Origin: JAIYDQ01 sp034408855
GTDB lineage: Bacteria > Planctomycetota > Planctomycetia > Pirellulales > Pirellulaceae
DNA length: 64,000 bases
Reading direction: 5' to 3'
NCBI GenBank assembly: GCA_034408855.1
Contig: JAWXCK010000283.1
Span: forward strand, 42,738-106,737
In this document: piece by piece, positions 47,715 to 56,873 of the stretch
Numbering within the stretch: position 1 is the stretch's first letter
Layout: every line of letters starts with the position of its first letter
Program-made: the position numbers and the translations under genes
The notes under the pieces: model-generated
Databases searched by the model: none
What the model was told of the DNA's origin: nothing
What the model saw: only the letters and a program-made list of their open reading frames with translations

Positions 47715-48911
47715 CTACTCGAGAATCTTCGTCACAACGCCCGAACCGACCGTCTTGCCACCTTCGCGGATAGCAAAACGAATTCCGTCGTCGATTGCAA
47801 CTTGCTTCTGAAGTTCAACTTCCAATTTGACGTTATCGCCAGGCATGCACATTTCTGCACCGACCAAGTTGGCGGTACCGGTCACGTCGGTTGTACGAAA
47901 GAAGAACTGAGGGCGATACCCGGAGAAGAACGGAGTATGACGACCGCCTTCTTCCTTGCTCAAGCAGTAAACTTCGCAGTGGAACTTCTTGTGCGGCGTA
48001 ATCGAACCTGGCTTGGCAAGCACTTGGCCGCGTTCGATATCTTCGCGCTTCACACCACGCAAAAGGCAACCAACGTTATCGCCAGCTTTGCCTTCCTTCA
48101 TTTCCTTGCGGAATTGCTCGACACCCGTGACAGTCGTCTTCTTCTTTTCTTCCATAAGGCCAACAATTTCAACTTCTTCGCCGACCTTGATCTGACCGCG
48201 TTCGATTCGACCGGTCGCAACCGTTCCGCGTCCTTCAATACTGAAGACGTCTTCAACGGCCATCAAGAACGGCTTGTCTTCTTCGCGGCTTGGCTGAGGA
48301 ATAAAGCTATCGATCGCATCGATCAAGTCACTGATGCACTTGCTAGCTGCTGGGTCTTTAGGATTATCGTAAGCAGCTTTAGCTTGACCGCGAATGATCG
48401 GCGTGTCATCGCCAGGGAATCCGTACTTGTTGAGAAGCTCACGAATTTCCAACTCGACCAATTCGAGCAGCTCTTCGTCATCGACCAAGTCGCACTTGTT
48501 CAAGAAGACGACGATCGCAGGCACACCGACTTGGCGAGCCAACAAAACGTGCTCCTTGGTCTGCGGCATCGGGCCGTCAGCCGCACTGACCACCAAAATG
48601 GCACCGTCCATTTGGGCAGCACCGGTGATCATGTTTTTAATAAAGTCGGCGTGACCTGGGCAGTCGATGTGAGCATAGTGCCGATTCGGCGACGAATACT
48701 CAACGTGCGAAGCTGCGATCGTAACCGTCTTGGTTGCATCGCGGACCGTACCGCCCTTGGCGATATCCGCATAAGACTTGGGTGTAGCCAATCCCTTAGC
48801 CGCTTGAACTGCTAGCAACGCACCGGTGGTGGTTGTCTTTCCATGGTCGATGTGACCAATCGTTCCAACGTTACAGTGGGGTTTCGACCGCTCAAATACC
48901 TCTTTAGCCAT
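47715..48911 (-). CDS. tuf: Elongation factor Tu (planctomycete-type switch I)
   Basis: EF-Tu delivers aminoacyl-tRNA to the ribosome in its GTP form. The 398 residues match normal length. G1 is GHIDHGKTTTT (residues 19-29), G3 DCPGH, G4 NKCD; the three domains are complete and it ends VGSGVVTKILE. The switch I region is unusual: IAKGGTVRDATKTVTI (about 50-65) replaces the near-universal APEE-K-ARGITI, losing the RG but keeping the Thr. From memory, planctomycete EF-Tus share this form. It is the only tuf in the window and sits in the tRNA-tuf-secE operon. Confidence 0.97.
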   Translation of the reverse strand: MAKEVFERSKPHCNVGTIGHIDHGKTTTTGALLAVQAAKGLATPKSYADIAKGGTVRDATKTVTIAASHVEYSSPNRHYAHIDCPGHADFIKNMITGAAQMDGAILVVSAADGPMPQTKEHVLLARQVGVPAIVVFLNKCDLVDDEELLELVELEIRELLNKYGFPGDDTPIIRGQAKAAYDNPKDPAASKCISDLIDAIDSFIPQPSREEDKPFLMAVEDVFSIEGRGTVATGRIERGQIKVGEEVEIVGLMEEKKKTTVTGVEQFRKEMKEGKAGDNVGCLLRGVKREDIERGQVLAKPGSITPHKKFHCEVYCLSKEEGGRHTPFFSGYRPQFFFRTTDVTGTANLVGAEMCMPGDNVKLEVELQKQVAIDDGIRFAIREGGKTVGSGVVTKILE

Positions 48912-48965
48912 TGTTCAGAACACCTAAAAGCAGAAAACTCACAAAAATAGATCTTTAATACTCAG

Positions 48966-49038
<73 letters not shown>

Positions 49039-49115
49039 CTACCAAAAATAAAGATGCCGACAACTGCAACCAGGGCCGTTAAGGCCGGTTCGCGTCGAAA
49101 TTCTTAAATTTAATA

Positions 49116-49186
49116 AGCGGGTGAAGGGAATCGAACCCTCGTATTCAGCTTGGAAGGCTGCTGCTCTACCATTGAGCTACACCCGC
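49116..49186 (-). tRNA. tRNA-Gly (TCC)
   Basis: The cloverleaf has acceptor GCGGGTG/CACCCGC, D arm GCTC..GAGC, anticodon loop CTTCCAA with anticodon TCC, and T arm GAGGG-TTCGATT-CCCTT. The discriminator is T and CCA is not encoded. It is third in the cluster. Confidence 0.93.
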
Positions 49187-49202
49187 AAACGATCGAAACA
49201 AA

Positions 49203-49285
49203 TGGAAGGTGTAGGATTCGAACCTACGTAGGCGTAAGCCATCGGATTTACAGTCCGACCCCTTTAGCCACTCGGGCAACCTTCC
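49203..49285 (-). tRNA. tRNA-Tyr (GTA)
   Basis: An 83-base tRNA with a long variable arm, as expected for bacterial tRNA-Tyr. Acceptor GGAAGGT/ACCTTCC, anticodon arm CGGAC-TGTAAAT-CCG with anticodon GTA, T arm with GGTTCGAATCC. The discriminator is A. It is second in the cluster. Confidence 0.95.
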
Positions 49286-49366
49286 GTCATCTCGATCTGT
49301 CCATCCATTCACAATTCAACAATTCGCGGCTTTTTCAAGGTCAAATCGACCTTTTAAAGACCCGAG

Positions 49367-49438
49367 AGCCGGCGAAGGGACTTGAACCCCCGACCAGCTG
49401 ATTACAAATCAGCCGCTCTACCACTGAGCTACACCGGC
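49367..49438 (-). tRNA. tRNA-Thr (TGT)
   Basis: The cloverleaf has acceptor GCCGGTG/CGCCGGC, anticodon arm GCTGA-TTTGTAA-TCAGC with anticodon TGT, and a T arm with GGTTCAAGTCC. It is the first gene of the tRNA-tuf operon, and CCA is not encoded. Confidence 0.95.
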
Positions 49439-49449
49439 AATTTCTCTCC

Positions 49450-49475
49450 TTGGCACCCCTCAATTCGAGTGCCAA
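49450..49475 (-). promoter_or_regulatory. Leader hairpin before the tRNA-tuf operon
   Basis: TTGGCAC (49450-49456) and GTGCCAA (49469-49475) pair around a 12-base loop, directly between the -10 box and the first tRNA. It may help processing of the tRNA precursor; part of it could lie upstream of the transcript start. Confidence 0.4.
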
Positions 49476-49503
49476 AGTGTACAAGTCTACCCTTTTACCG
49501 CAA
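49476..49503 (-). promoter_or_regulatory. Candidate promoter of the tRNA-tuf-secE operon
   Basis: On the minus strand TTGCGG (49503-49498) and TACACT (49481-49476) are 16 bases apart, and the start would fall near 49469, about 30 bases before the tRNA-Thr gene. Both boxes are moderate matches to consensus. Position at the head of the cluster supports it. Confidence 0.5.
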
Positions 49504-49700
49504 GTCGACTTTTTTGTCTTCCCATATTGCTTGTCGCGATCGCCAAATTATTTTCTGACCGAAAACCAGATGAATTGTTCAAGCAACCGGGCCAAAGTAC
49601 AATGGGAAGGCAGCCACTTTGGAGAACTAAATATGGTACGAATAGTTATTACTCAAGATCAAGCCAAAATGTTGAACGCGTCATCTCTATGAATTCACCG

Positions 49701-50528
49701 TCACTTCAAAAACTGAAACACCTCCTGGGTCGGTTTGTCGTCTGGCAACCCGAGTTCCGTACTGATCGTGCCATGCGTTTTCCCGTCGGCTGCGACGACG
49801 CGGGCCGCGATGCCGGCTTCGTTAAGCTTGTCGGCAAACCAATGCGATTGGACTTTGGTCTCGGGTCGGTCGGCAACGTGTAAAATCAAAAACGGCGGAA
49901 TGCTTTTCCCTTTGGCGACGTGGGTAACGGGCGACAATTCTCGGTGCATCTCGTCCGATTCGCCAAAAACTTCTTTCATTGTTGCATTCGGAGGGGCACT
50001 CGTATCGGCGATTCTTTTTGGGAGGTCATAGACCGACACGTCGACCGGCACACATCCTTTGATGATCGCAAGCGATAAGCCTTCAGCCTTTAAGTATCGA
50101 TCATCGGTACATACCAGAGCTGCCAGATGAGCGCCTGCTGAATGTCCCATAACATAGATCGAATTCGGATCGCCACCAAACTCTTTGGCGTGCTCATGCG
50201 TCCACCGAATTGCCTTGGCAATATCGCCGGTCATTTCCTTGACAGTGACCTCGGGCACAAAGCGATAGTTGGCCGCGACCAAGACAAAACCCTTCTCGGT
50301 AAATACTTTCGGCTTGTTTTGAAGTTGATCCTTGCTCCCCTTAGTCCATCCGCCGCCGTGAATCCAAAATACAACCGGACGATCTTTTCCTTCGCTAGGT
50401 TGATAAACGTCGAGCGAATTTCGAGCGGTTTTCGGTTCGACGTAAGCAAGATCGCGTTGGATTTGCATCTCGCCTCCTAGGGCAGTGGCGGCGAATAAAC
50501 AAAACATCGTTGCAAGTGTGCGTGTCAT
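49701..50528 (-). CDS. Exported alpha/beta hydrolase (esterase/lipase type)
   Basis: A 275-residue alpha/beta hydrolase. Residues 1-19 are a signal peptide (LATMFCLFAATALGG). The oxyanion-hole motif is HGGGW (57-61) and the nucleophile elbow is GHSAGAH with Ser130. An Asp in LILHVADRPE and a late His in DGKTHGTI complete the expected catalytic triad. It belongs to the BD-FAE/carboxylesterase group, which includes acetyl-xylan and feruloyl esterases, consistent with removal of ester groups from polysaccharides. It lies 47 bases after the sulfatase gene on the same strand, so co-transcription is likely. Confidence 0.88.
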   Translation of the reverse strand: MTRTLATMFCLFAATALGGEMQIQRDLAYVEPKTARNSLDVYQPSEGKDRPVVFWIHGGGWTKGSKDQLQNKPKVFTEKGFVLVAANYRFVPEVTVKEMTGDIAKAIRWTHEHAKEFGGDPNSIYVMGHSAGAHLAALVCTDDRYLKAEGLSLAIIKGCVPVDVSVYDLPKRIADTSAPPNATMKEVFGESDEMHRELSPVTHVAKGKSIPPFLILHVADRPETKVQSHWFADKLNEAGIAARVVAADGKTHGTISTELGLPDDKPTQEVFQFLK

Positions 50529-50575
50529 TTTGAGATTTCTATATCGGAAATGGTTATTGCTTATATCGGGACCGA

Positions 50576-52060
50576 TTATTTCTTGCTGGCAGACTTAGCT
50601 TTGGTTTTGGCTTTTGCTTTGGCATTGATTTGCGGCTTCGCTTCGGGCTGCTGGGCTAAAATCTTCCGAAGTTTGGCGACTACCTCGGGCTTTTCTGCCG
50701 CCATGTTTTTCGTCTCTAAACCATCGAGTTCGTAGTCGTAGAGTTCAATCTCGGCCGTGCTCGGTTCGTCGCCTGGCTTTTTCCATTCGACCATCCGATA
50801 CCGCTCGTCGCGAATCGAACGGCCCAAAAGTGCGTTGCGTGGATAAACGTGCGTCACCGCTGCTCTTGCCGATGAAGAGGGCGACTTGATGACGCTCACG
50901 AAGCTCTTGCCATCGAGTCCTGCTGGAACGGGCAGTCCGGTCAGCTCGCAGAGCGTTGGGTAGATATCGACGGTTTCCATCATCGCTTTCGTCGTCACGC
51001 CAGCCGCCATTTTCGGAGTCGCAATCATGAAGGGAATTCGAGTCGCTTGTTCATAGTTGGTGTGCTTGCACCACATCCCGTGGTCGCCGAGATGCCAACC
51101 GTGATCGCCCCAAAGTAGGACGATTGTTGTATCCCAAAGTTTCAAGGCATCCATACGATCAAGAACGCGACCAAGCTGCGCATCCATGTAGCTTGTCGCG
51201 GCATAGTAGCCATGGATCAGTTTTCGAGTTTCCGGGTCGCTGAGTAGACCTTGGTCAGGCATATCGGAATACGATCGAAGTTCGCCGCCAAACTGCGGAG
51301 CGTAGCTGGGTGCTCCTTCAGGTGGCGTCGTGATCGTCGGCATGGGTAGCTTGTCGGCGTCGTAGAGATCCCAGTATTTCTTAGGAGCGACAAACGGCAA
51401 ATGCGGTCGAATAAAGCCGCCTGCAATAAAAAATGGCGAGCTTGATTTTGCGGCCGCGTCGAGGCGCAAAATAAGTTCGTCTGCCAATTGCCCTTCGCCA
51501 TATTCCGAATCCCCGACATCGGCCGATTCTGTTGCTGTCCCTTTGGGACCGTTCCCTTTCGGCTTGGCAGGTAATGCAGTACTGGCGGGCAGCCGATACG
51601 TCGGAGCTTTGGGTCGCCACGAAGGAACGGACCAAGATGCCTCATCGTCGATGTTTCCATGACCGGTATGAAAAATTTTGCCGAGCGATTGCGTCTGATA
51701 ACCGTGGCTTCGAAAATGCTGCGCTACTGTAACGGCCTCTGGACGAGAGGCACGAAAATTCGTCGCCAGTTCATAGATACCCAAAGTCTGAGGACGAAGA
51801 CTTGTCATCAAAGCATTGCGCGACGGACTGCAAACAGCTTGGTTGCAGTAGGCCGCTTGAAATAATAAGCCTCGTTTTGCCAATCGATCGACGTTTGGCG
51901 ACTTGGCGGTCGCATCTCCGTAACAACCGAGTGCAGGCTTGAGGTCATCGACACAAATCATTAAGACGTTGAGTCGCTGCTCGGCAGTTGCTTGAGTTAC
52001 GGTTGCAGCAACACTGGATAGGAAAAAGAATACGACTAAACTGAGGCGGTGATACGGCAT
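50576..52060 (-). CDS. Exported sulfatase (iduronate-2-sulfatase type)
   Basis: A 494-residue type I sulfatase. The N-terminal signal is RLSLVVFFFLSSVAATVTQA. Asp residues in NVLMICVDDLKPALGCYG bind Ca2+. Cys77 in CSPSR is the residue converted to formylglycine, as in Cys-type sulfatases. Later family motifs are GFIRPHLPFVAPKKYWDLY and LLWGDHGWHLGDHGMWCKHT, characteristic of the iduronate-2-sulfatase-like group that planctomycetes encode in large numbers. The last 25 residues are Lys/Ala rich. Desulfation of algal or other sulfated polysaccharides is the usual expectation. The downstream esterase may act on the same substrate. Confidence 0.93.
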   Translation of the reverse strand: MPYHRLSLVVFFFLSSVAATVTQATAEQRLNVLMICVDDLKPALGCYGDATAKSPNVDRLAKRGLLFQAAYCNQAVCSPSRNALMTSLRPQTLGIYELATNFRASRPEAVTVAQHFRSHGYQTQSLGKIFHTGHGNIDDEASWSVPSWRPKAPTYRLPASTALPAKPKGNGPKGTATESADVGDSEYGEGQLADELILRLDAAAKSSSPFFIAGGFIRPHLPFVAPKKYWDLYDADKLPMPTITTPPEGAPSYAPQFGGELRSYSDMPDQGLLSDPETRKLIHGYYAATSYMDAQLGRVLDRMDALKLWDTTIVLLWGDHGWHLGDHGMWCKHTNYEQATRIPFMIATPKMAAGVTTKAMMETVDIYPTLCELTGLPVPAGLDGKSFVSVIKSPSSSARAAVTHVYPRNALLGRSIRDERYRMVEWKKPGDEPSTAEIELYDYELDGLETKNMAAEKPEVVAKLRKILAQQPEAKPQINAKAKAKTKAKSASKK

Positions 52061-52391
52061 GATCGAATAATTCTTGTGGTAGGAAATGGGCAGGCAAGTT
52101 ATTGTGGATTCGCCGATGGTCGAGATTCGACTGTCGTCGATCGCTCAACCAACTACGGAAAGGGCGATTATATCAACTTAAAAAGGAATCGATGAACGGA
52201 TGGAAGGGTCGAATTGAGTATTTTGTTCGAATTGCTTCGTAAATTTGGGTGGCACCCGCTCTCCATAGCCCACCGGTTTAAAACCGTACTCGACGTGGTC
52301 GCCACGGTTGACTTGCTTGCAGCGGCTTGGTTTGTGCGCTACAGTAACTGAGTGAAAAAATCGAATACAACTCTGGCACCCATAAAGTACT
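52061..52391. other. Intergenic region between sulfatase and aspA
   Basis: A 331-base spacer between divergent genes. Reading frames here are antisense to aspA (52278-52994) and not credible. No tRNA or strong terminator is seen. CGTGG/CCACG near 52293-52305 can form a small hairpin. Promoters for both flanking genes are expected here, but I could not assign one. Confidence 0.5.
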
Positions 52392-53792
52392 ATGCCGCGA
52401 ATCGAAAAAGACTTTCTTGGTGAACGCGAACTTGCTGACGATTTGTATTACGGAGTTCAAACGCTTCGGGGCAAAGACAATTTTAATATCACCGGCATTC
52501 CGATGTCGACCGAACCCTTTTTTGTGCAAGGGCTCGGATTCACGAAGAAGGCCGCCGCATTGGCCAATCGTGATTTGGGCGTGATCGATATAAAAATCGC
52601 AGATGCCATCATCTGGGCTTGCGATGAAATAATCGCTGGCAAGCATTGCGATCAGTTCGTCACCGATTTTATACAGGGCGGCGCCGGGACTAGCACGAAC
52701 ATGAATGCTAACGAAGTCATTGCGAACCTTGCCCTTGAATACATGGGTCACGCCAAAGGCGAATACACGATCGTGAATCCTAACGATCATGTGAATTTTG
52801 GTCAGTCGACTAACGATATTTATCCAACGGCCTTTGGACTGGCTTTGATCCTGCGGCTCAACAGCTATATCGACGCCATTACGGCATTGCAACAAGCTTT
52901 TTTTACCAAGGCAAATGAGTTCGAGAAGGTCGTCAAAATGGGACGCACCCATTTGCAAGATGCCGTACCGATGACATTGGGCCAAGAGTTCCACGGCTGG
53001 GGAACGACGATGGGCGAAGAAGTTTTAAGGTTGCGTGAAGCGCAGGAGCTACTAAAGGAAGTCAATCTTGGCGCAACCGCCATCGGAACTTCGGTTACGG
53101 CCGCGCCAGGCTATCCGTTGCTTGCCACCAAGTACCTTTCTGAAATCACGGGCGTCGAATTCACGCTCGCCAGCGACTTGGTCGAGGCGACTTCCGACAC
53201 CGGTGCCTACGTGCAGCTTTCCGGCGTTGTAAAGCGAACGGCTGCTAAACTTACCAAGATTTGCAACGACATTCGCCTGTTAGCTTCGGGGCCACGGGCC
53301 GGCTTCAACGAAATCAATCTTCCACAATTGCAGCCGGGTAGCTCGATCATGCCCGGCAAAGTAAACCCAGTAATCCCCGAAGTCGTCAATCAAGCAGCAT
53401 TCCTCGCTATCGGACTAGACATTACCGTAACCATCGCTGCCAGTGCCGGCCAACTGCAGCTTAACGTCATGGAGCCTGTTATTACATTCGCACTTTTCAC
53501 CTCGATCAAGGTCATGGAAAATGCGGTTAATAGTCTGCGAACCAACTGCGTTTTGGGGATCACGGCCAACGCGGAACGGACGCAGGAGATGGTCCTCAAT
53601 TCGCTTGGGATCGTTACCGTTCTGAAGCCCATTTTCGGCTACAAACTCTGTTCTGAAATCGCGAAAGAAGGCTACTTCCAAAACAAGTCATTGCATCAGA
53701 TCGTTGTCAGCGAAAGGAATCTGCTTACGCAAGAGAAATGGGACGAACTTTTTTCGCTTGAAAACCTTATCAATGCGAAGTTCTTAAAATAG
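52392..53792 (+). CDS. aspA: Aspartate ammonia-lyase
   Basis: AspA reversibly deaminates L-aspartate to fumarate and ammonia in the cytoplasm. The 466 residues follow E. coli AspA along their length: EKDFLGERELADDLYYGVQTLR, QGGAGTSTNMNANEVIANLALE, NPNDHVNFGQSTNDIYPTAFG, KMGRTHLQDAVPMTLGQEF, and the superfamily signature GSSIMPGKVNPVIPEVVNQ with the catalytic Ser. Fumarase C is a close relative, but the QLQLNVMEPVI and EINLPQLQPGSS stretches fit AspA better. It is a single gene 62 bases before the symporter; co-transcription is possible. Confidence 0.93.
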   Translation: MPRIEKDFLGERELADDLYYGVQTLRGKDNFNITGIPMSTEPFFVQGLGFTKKAAALANRDLGVIDIKIADAIIWACDEIIAGKHCDQFVTDFIQGGAGTSTNMNANEVIANLALEYMGHAKGEYTIVNPNDHVNFGQSTNDIYPTAFGLALILRLNSYIDAITALQQAFFTKANEFEKVVKMGRTHLQDAVPMTLGQEFHGWGTTMGEEVLRLREAQELLKEVNLGATAIGTSVTAAPGYPLLATKYLSEITGVEFTLASDLVEATSDTGAYVQLSGVVKRTAAKLTKICNDIRLLASGPRAGFNEINLPQLQPGSSIMPGKVNPVIPEVVNQAAFLAIGLDITVTIAASAGQLQLNVMEPVITFALFTSIKVMENAVNSLRTNCVLGITANAERTQEMVLNSLGIVTVLKPIFGYKLCSEIAKEGYFQNKSLHQIVVSERNLLTQEKWDELFSLENLINAKFLK

Positions 53793-53854
53793 CTGTCGTT
53801 GGTGTACACTGTGAAGCCGCTCGTTTATCTGCACTCTTTTGGTGGAATGCTCTT

Positions 53855-56002
53855 ATGATATGGCTCGACTATGTGGTGTTGATTGGCTATTTTGCAGCCA
53901 TGATCGCAATCGGCATTTGGTCGATGGGACGCATCAAAGGGCAAGAAGATTACTTCATGGGTGGGCGTGGATTTGGCAAGCTGTTGCAGACGTTTGCGGC
54001 CTTCGGAGCTGGCACGGGAGCGCATGAACCTGTCACCGTTGGCCGGACTGGTTGGACAAGTGGGCTCAGCGGTGTGTGGTCGGCGCTGATGTGGTTGTTC
54101 GTGACGCCAGTGTATTGGATCGTGGCGGTCTGGTATCGACGCATGCGGCATATTACGTTGGGCGATTGGTTCGTCGAACGCTACGAATCCCGATGGATGG
54201 GAATCGCATACTCGATGTTTGCGATCACGTTCTACATGTTTTTTCTTTCGACAATGTTTTCGGCCATCGCAAAATTCTCCGTCCCACTTTTAGGAACGGA
54301 AACGATCGCTGGGTTGGAATTGAAGTATGTCCTCGTGCCTGGAATCGCCGTCATCGTCATTTTATACGGCGTCTTGGGCGGGCTCACCGCCGCCTACTAT
54401 ACGGATTTGATACAAGGTGTCTTCATTATTGTGCTTTCGATTTTGCTGATTCCATTTGGGCTAATGGCTTTGGTGTCCACTTACGGCGACCCGACTACGA
54501 TGGGGATCATGGATGGATTTCGTATTCTTCACGAACGTGTCCCCAAAGACTACTTCAGTCTGTTTGCTGGTCCGAGCGCCGGTGAATTTCCAATGCAATA
54601 CATTATCGCACTCAGTATTCTTGGCCTGATCGGCGTCGTCGTTCAGCCGCATTTTATTGCAACCGGTGGCGGCTCGGCCAAGAGCGAAGACGAAGCCCGT
54701 ATCGGTCTGGTAATTGGAAATTTCTTAAAGCGATTATGTACGGTCGGATGGGCATTGACGGCGCTCATCGCTTTAGCACTCTTAGCTGGCAACGCTGAGA
54801 TTGCGATGGATGCAGATCGAGTATGGGGTGTGGCTGCGAGAGAAATCCTAGGACCAATGAAATGCGGTCTGGTTGGACTTATGCTCGCTTGTTTAATGGC
54901 TGCAATGATGAGTTCCGCTGATGCATACATGATTGTCACCGCTGGACTGGTAACCCGGAACGTCTACGCAGCTTTTATCAATCCGAACGCGTCAGAGAAA
55001 ACTTACGTATTGGTTGGTCGGCTGTCCGGACTGTCGATTATCTTAGGTGCATCGGTCGTGGCGATCACGATGGCCGACGTCTTCGAGCAATTCAAGTTTG
55101 CTGTCGAGCTACCGATTCTGTTCGCCGCTCCGTTTTGGGTTGGAATGTTTTGGCGGCGCGCCAATCGAACCGCTGTCTGGATCACGATCGTATTTTCGCT
55201 ATTTGCCTTCTTTTTACTTCCGCCCATTCTGCCGAGGATTTTTCCTGCGATGCGAAGCGACGTTAGGTTTGCCGCCGCCACGCATAAAATCACCCGCATG
55301 ACGACTCGGGATGCGACTCCTGCCGATATTGCGAGACATGATGCTTGGCAAAAGATCACCGACCAAGCGACGTCCGACGGCAATGACAAACTGCTGAATT
55401 TAATGGGGACAGAGCCTCCGACGGCGAAGGTCGGCGAGTCCATTATCGTGACAACGACCAGTGGCGGCGGTTCCGTATATTGGTCCGAGAATTTAATGCC
55501 TGTCGGAGAAACCAAGCTCGAAACCGTTCGAGAATACGACGAAGGAGTATCGCATGTGCTGGTCCAACGTACGATCGGTACTTTTAGCGGACAAGGCGAC
55601 TTCAACTTAGATTTTTTCTTGTACGCTTTAGCCGGTTTCGATTTAAGTCAAGCCAGTAAAGCGACCATTGAAACACTGCGACTCCCGCCACGCGTGCTGG
55701 CACCGTTTTTGGTGCTGATTTTGGTAAGCCTTGTCACACCTCGAAACCGTCGCGAAGCACTCGACCGCTATTACGTCAAAATGAAGACGGAGGTCGATCC
55801 CGATCCAGAGCAAGATCGAAAGAATCTTGACGAGTCCTACTCGAATCCAAAGCGTTTTGAAAAACTCAGGATGTTCCCCGGCAGCGATTTTGAAATGCTG
55901 CGACCTCGTCCTAAAGACGTTATCGGCGTCCTGCTTTCGGTCGCCGCATGCGGAGCCATTATTGGCCTCCTAGTATTCCTCGCGGGACTGGGAGCGGCCT
56001 GA
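53855..56002 (+). CDS. Sodium:solute symporter (SSS family) with large soluble insertion
   Basis: A 715-residue inner-membrane transporter of the SSS (solute:sodium) family. The first helices are WLDYVVLIGYFAAMIAIGIWSM, and the family segment EDYFMGGRGFGKLLQTFAAFGAGTGAHEP follows. At least 12 hydrophobic helices are evident. Residues about 463-590, between RIFPAMRSDVRFAAATHK and the DFNLDFFLYALAGFD helix, form a long soluble region rich in Thr and charged residues, not typical of the compact SSS core. The C-terminal tail (PRNRREALDRYY...) is cytoplasmic. The substrate cannot be assigned; location after aspA makes an amino or organic acid a possibility. Confidence 0.9.
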   Translation: MIWLDYVVLIGYFAAMIAIGIWSMGRIKGQEDYFMGGRGFGKLLQTFAAFGAGTGAHEPVTVGRTGWTSGLSGVWSALMWLFVTPVYWIVAVWYRRMRHITLGDWFVERYESRWMGIAYSMFAITFYMFFLSTMFSAIAKFSVPLLGTETIAGLELKYVLVPGIAVIVILYGVLGGLTAAYYTDLIQGVFIIVLSILLIPFGLMALVSTYGDPTTMGIMDGFRILHERVPKDYFSLFAGPSAGEFPMQYIIALSILGLIGVVVQPHFIATGGGSAKSEDEARIGLVIGNFLKRLCTVGWALTALIALALLAGNAEIAMDADRVWGVAAREILGPMKCGLVGLMLACLMAAMMSSADAYMIVTAGLVTRNVYAAFINPNASEKTYVLVGRLSGLSIILGASVVAITMADVFEQFKFAVELPILFAAPFWVGMFWRRANRTAVWITIVFSLFAFFLLPPILPRIFPAMRSDVRFAAATHKITRMTTRDATPADIARHDAWQKITDQATSDGNDKLLNLMGTEPPTAKVGESIIVTTTSGGGSVYWSENLMPVGETKLETVREYDEGVSHVLVQRTIGTFSGQGDFNLDFFLYALAGFDLSQASKATIETLRLPPRVLAPFLVLILVSLVTPRNRREALDRYYVKMKTEVDPDPEQDRKNLDESYSNPKRFEKLRMFPGSDFEMLRPRPKDVIGVLLSVAACGAIIGLLVFLAGLGAA

Positions 56003-56065
56003 TAAAAATGTGACGATACGCGATACAGTTTGCTTTATGTGATTGAAGGAATGCGAGAAAAATCG

Positions 56066-56650
56066 ATGTCGGATTCTATAACGCTTTCCCAAGCCTTCTT
56101 GCGAAATCTGAAGGAGATGAATCAAGACGCGTGGCGGCGGATGGTCGAAATGTTTTCGCCAGTAGTCTATGCTTGGTGTCGCAAAGCTGGCCTGGATGGT
56201 CACGATTCGGCAGATGTCGTTCAAGATGTTTTCGCGACAATCTCTCGAAAGATTGATCAGTTTCAATACAATACGCCGCAAGCCAGCTTTCGAGCCTGGT
56301 TGGCGACTATCACTCGAACGCGACTTGCCGATTTCTTTCGTCGCCGATCCCATCAGGCGCTGGCAACAGGTGGAAGTGCAGCGATGGATTGGTGGAGCGC
56401 TGTTCCAGATCTGGAGCACGATTCCAAGTCGCGTTCCGAGGTTCAAACGAGTTTAGCTAGCTGGACACTCGAACTGATTCGAACGGAATTCGAACCAGCA
56501 ACTTGGCAAGCTTTTTGGCGAACGGCGGTTGAAAATCAGTCCGCCAAAGAGGTGGCTCAATCGCTTTCAATCAGTGTCGCCTCTGTCTATCAAGCCCGCT
56601 GCCGCGTCCTGCGCCGTCTTAGATATCGGCTCGAGGAACTACCGCGATAA
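56066..56650 (+). CDS. ECF-type RNA polymerase sigma factor
   Basis: A sigma factor of about 194 residues if started at ATG 56066 (ATG 56051 would add five residues; a GAAGGA site sits directly before it). Region 2 reads FSPVVYAWCRKAGLDGHDSADVVQDVFATI then QASFRAWLATITRTRLADFFRR; region 4 reads QSAKEVAQSLSISVASVYQARCRVLRRLRYRLEE. No anti-sigma gene is adjacent, as is common for planctomycete ECF factors. The gene lies 63 bases after the symporter. It would redirect RNA polymerase to an unknown set of promoters. Confidence 0.9.
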   Translation: MSDSITLSQAFLRNLKEMNQDAWRRMVEMFSPVVYAWCRKAGLDGHDSADVVQDVFATISRKIDQFQYNTPQASFRAWLATITRTRLADFFRRRSHQALATGGSAAMDWWSAVPDLEHDSKSRSEVQTSLASWTLELIRTEFEPATWQAFWRTAVENQSAKEVAQSLSISVASVYQARCRVLRRLRYRLEELPR

Positions 56651-56652
56651 GC

Positions 56653-56684
56653 ACGTAGCCGAGTCCCTCCGAGACTCGCGAACT
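56653..56684. repeat. REP-like copy related to the repeats next to the RAYT gene
   Basis: CGTAGCCGAG followed by a GAGTC/GACTC hairpin (56661-56665 with 56673-56677) and GCGAAC matches the layout of the unit at 35249-35285, although the hairpin stem sequence differs. It begins three bases after the sigma-factor stop. Confidence 0.5.
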
Positions 56685-56701
56685 CGCCGCGACAAAAAAA
56701 A

Positions 56702-56771
56702 GTAGCGGATCGGCGCGAGCCGTCCGGTAAAGCGTTGAAAGCTTAACGTAACACCGGGCGGCTAGCGGGCT
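56702..56771. repeat. Palindromic repeat copy, intergenic
   Basis: GTAGCGG then GCCGTCCGGT (56718-56727) pairs with ACCGGGCGGC (56753-56762) around a 25-base loop containing AAAGCGTTGAAA. The same element, loop included, recurs at 60563-60640. The arms share the GCGGCTAGCG core of the 18258 and 22345 copies. Confidence 0.75.
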
Positions 56772-56801
56772 GTTGATTTAATCGTTTAATCGCTGATGAA
56801 A

Positions 56802-56814
56802 GCACCGTAGGTGC
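56802..56814. repeat. Short GCACC-GTA-GGTGC palindrome
   Basis: A five-base stem with a three-base loop in the spacer between the converging sigma factor and S46 peptidase genes. No U-run follows. It is probably another small dispersed repeat. Confidence 0.4.
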
Positions 56815-56873
56815 CCAGTACATAGCCGAGGACGGCCAATAGAGTCCCCAGTCGCTAACCGCCCTAAAGACGT

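Noticed and set aside
47802..48815. 337-codon frame antisense to tuf
   Set aside because: A shadow of the EF-Tu gene without protein-like character.
49450..49475. Riboswitch or T-box upstream of the tRNA-tuf operon
   Set aside because: Only one short stem is present, with no conserved T-box or other aptamer motif.
52278..52994. 238-codon frame antisense to aspA
   Set aside because: It lies opposite the conserved N-terminus of aspartate ammonia-lyase and is a shadow.
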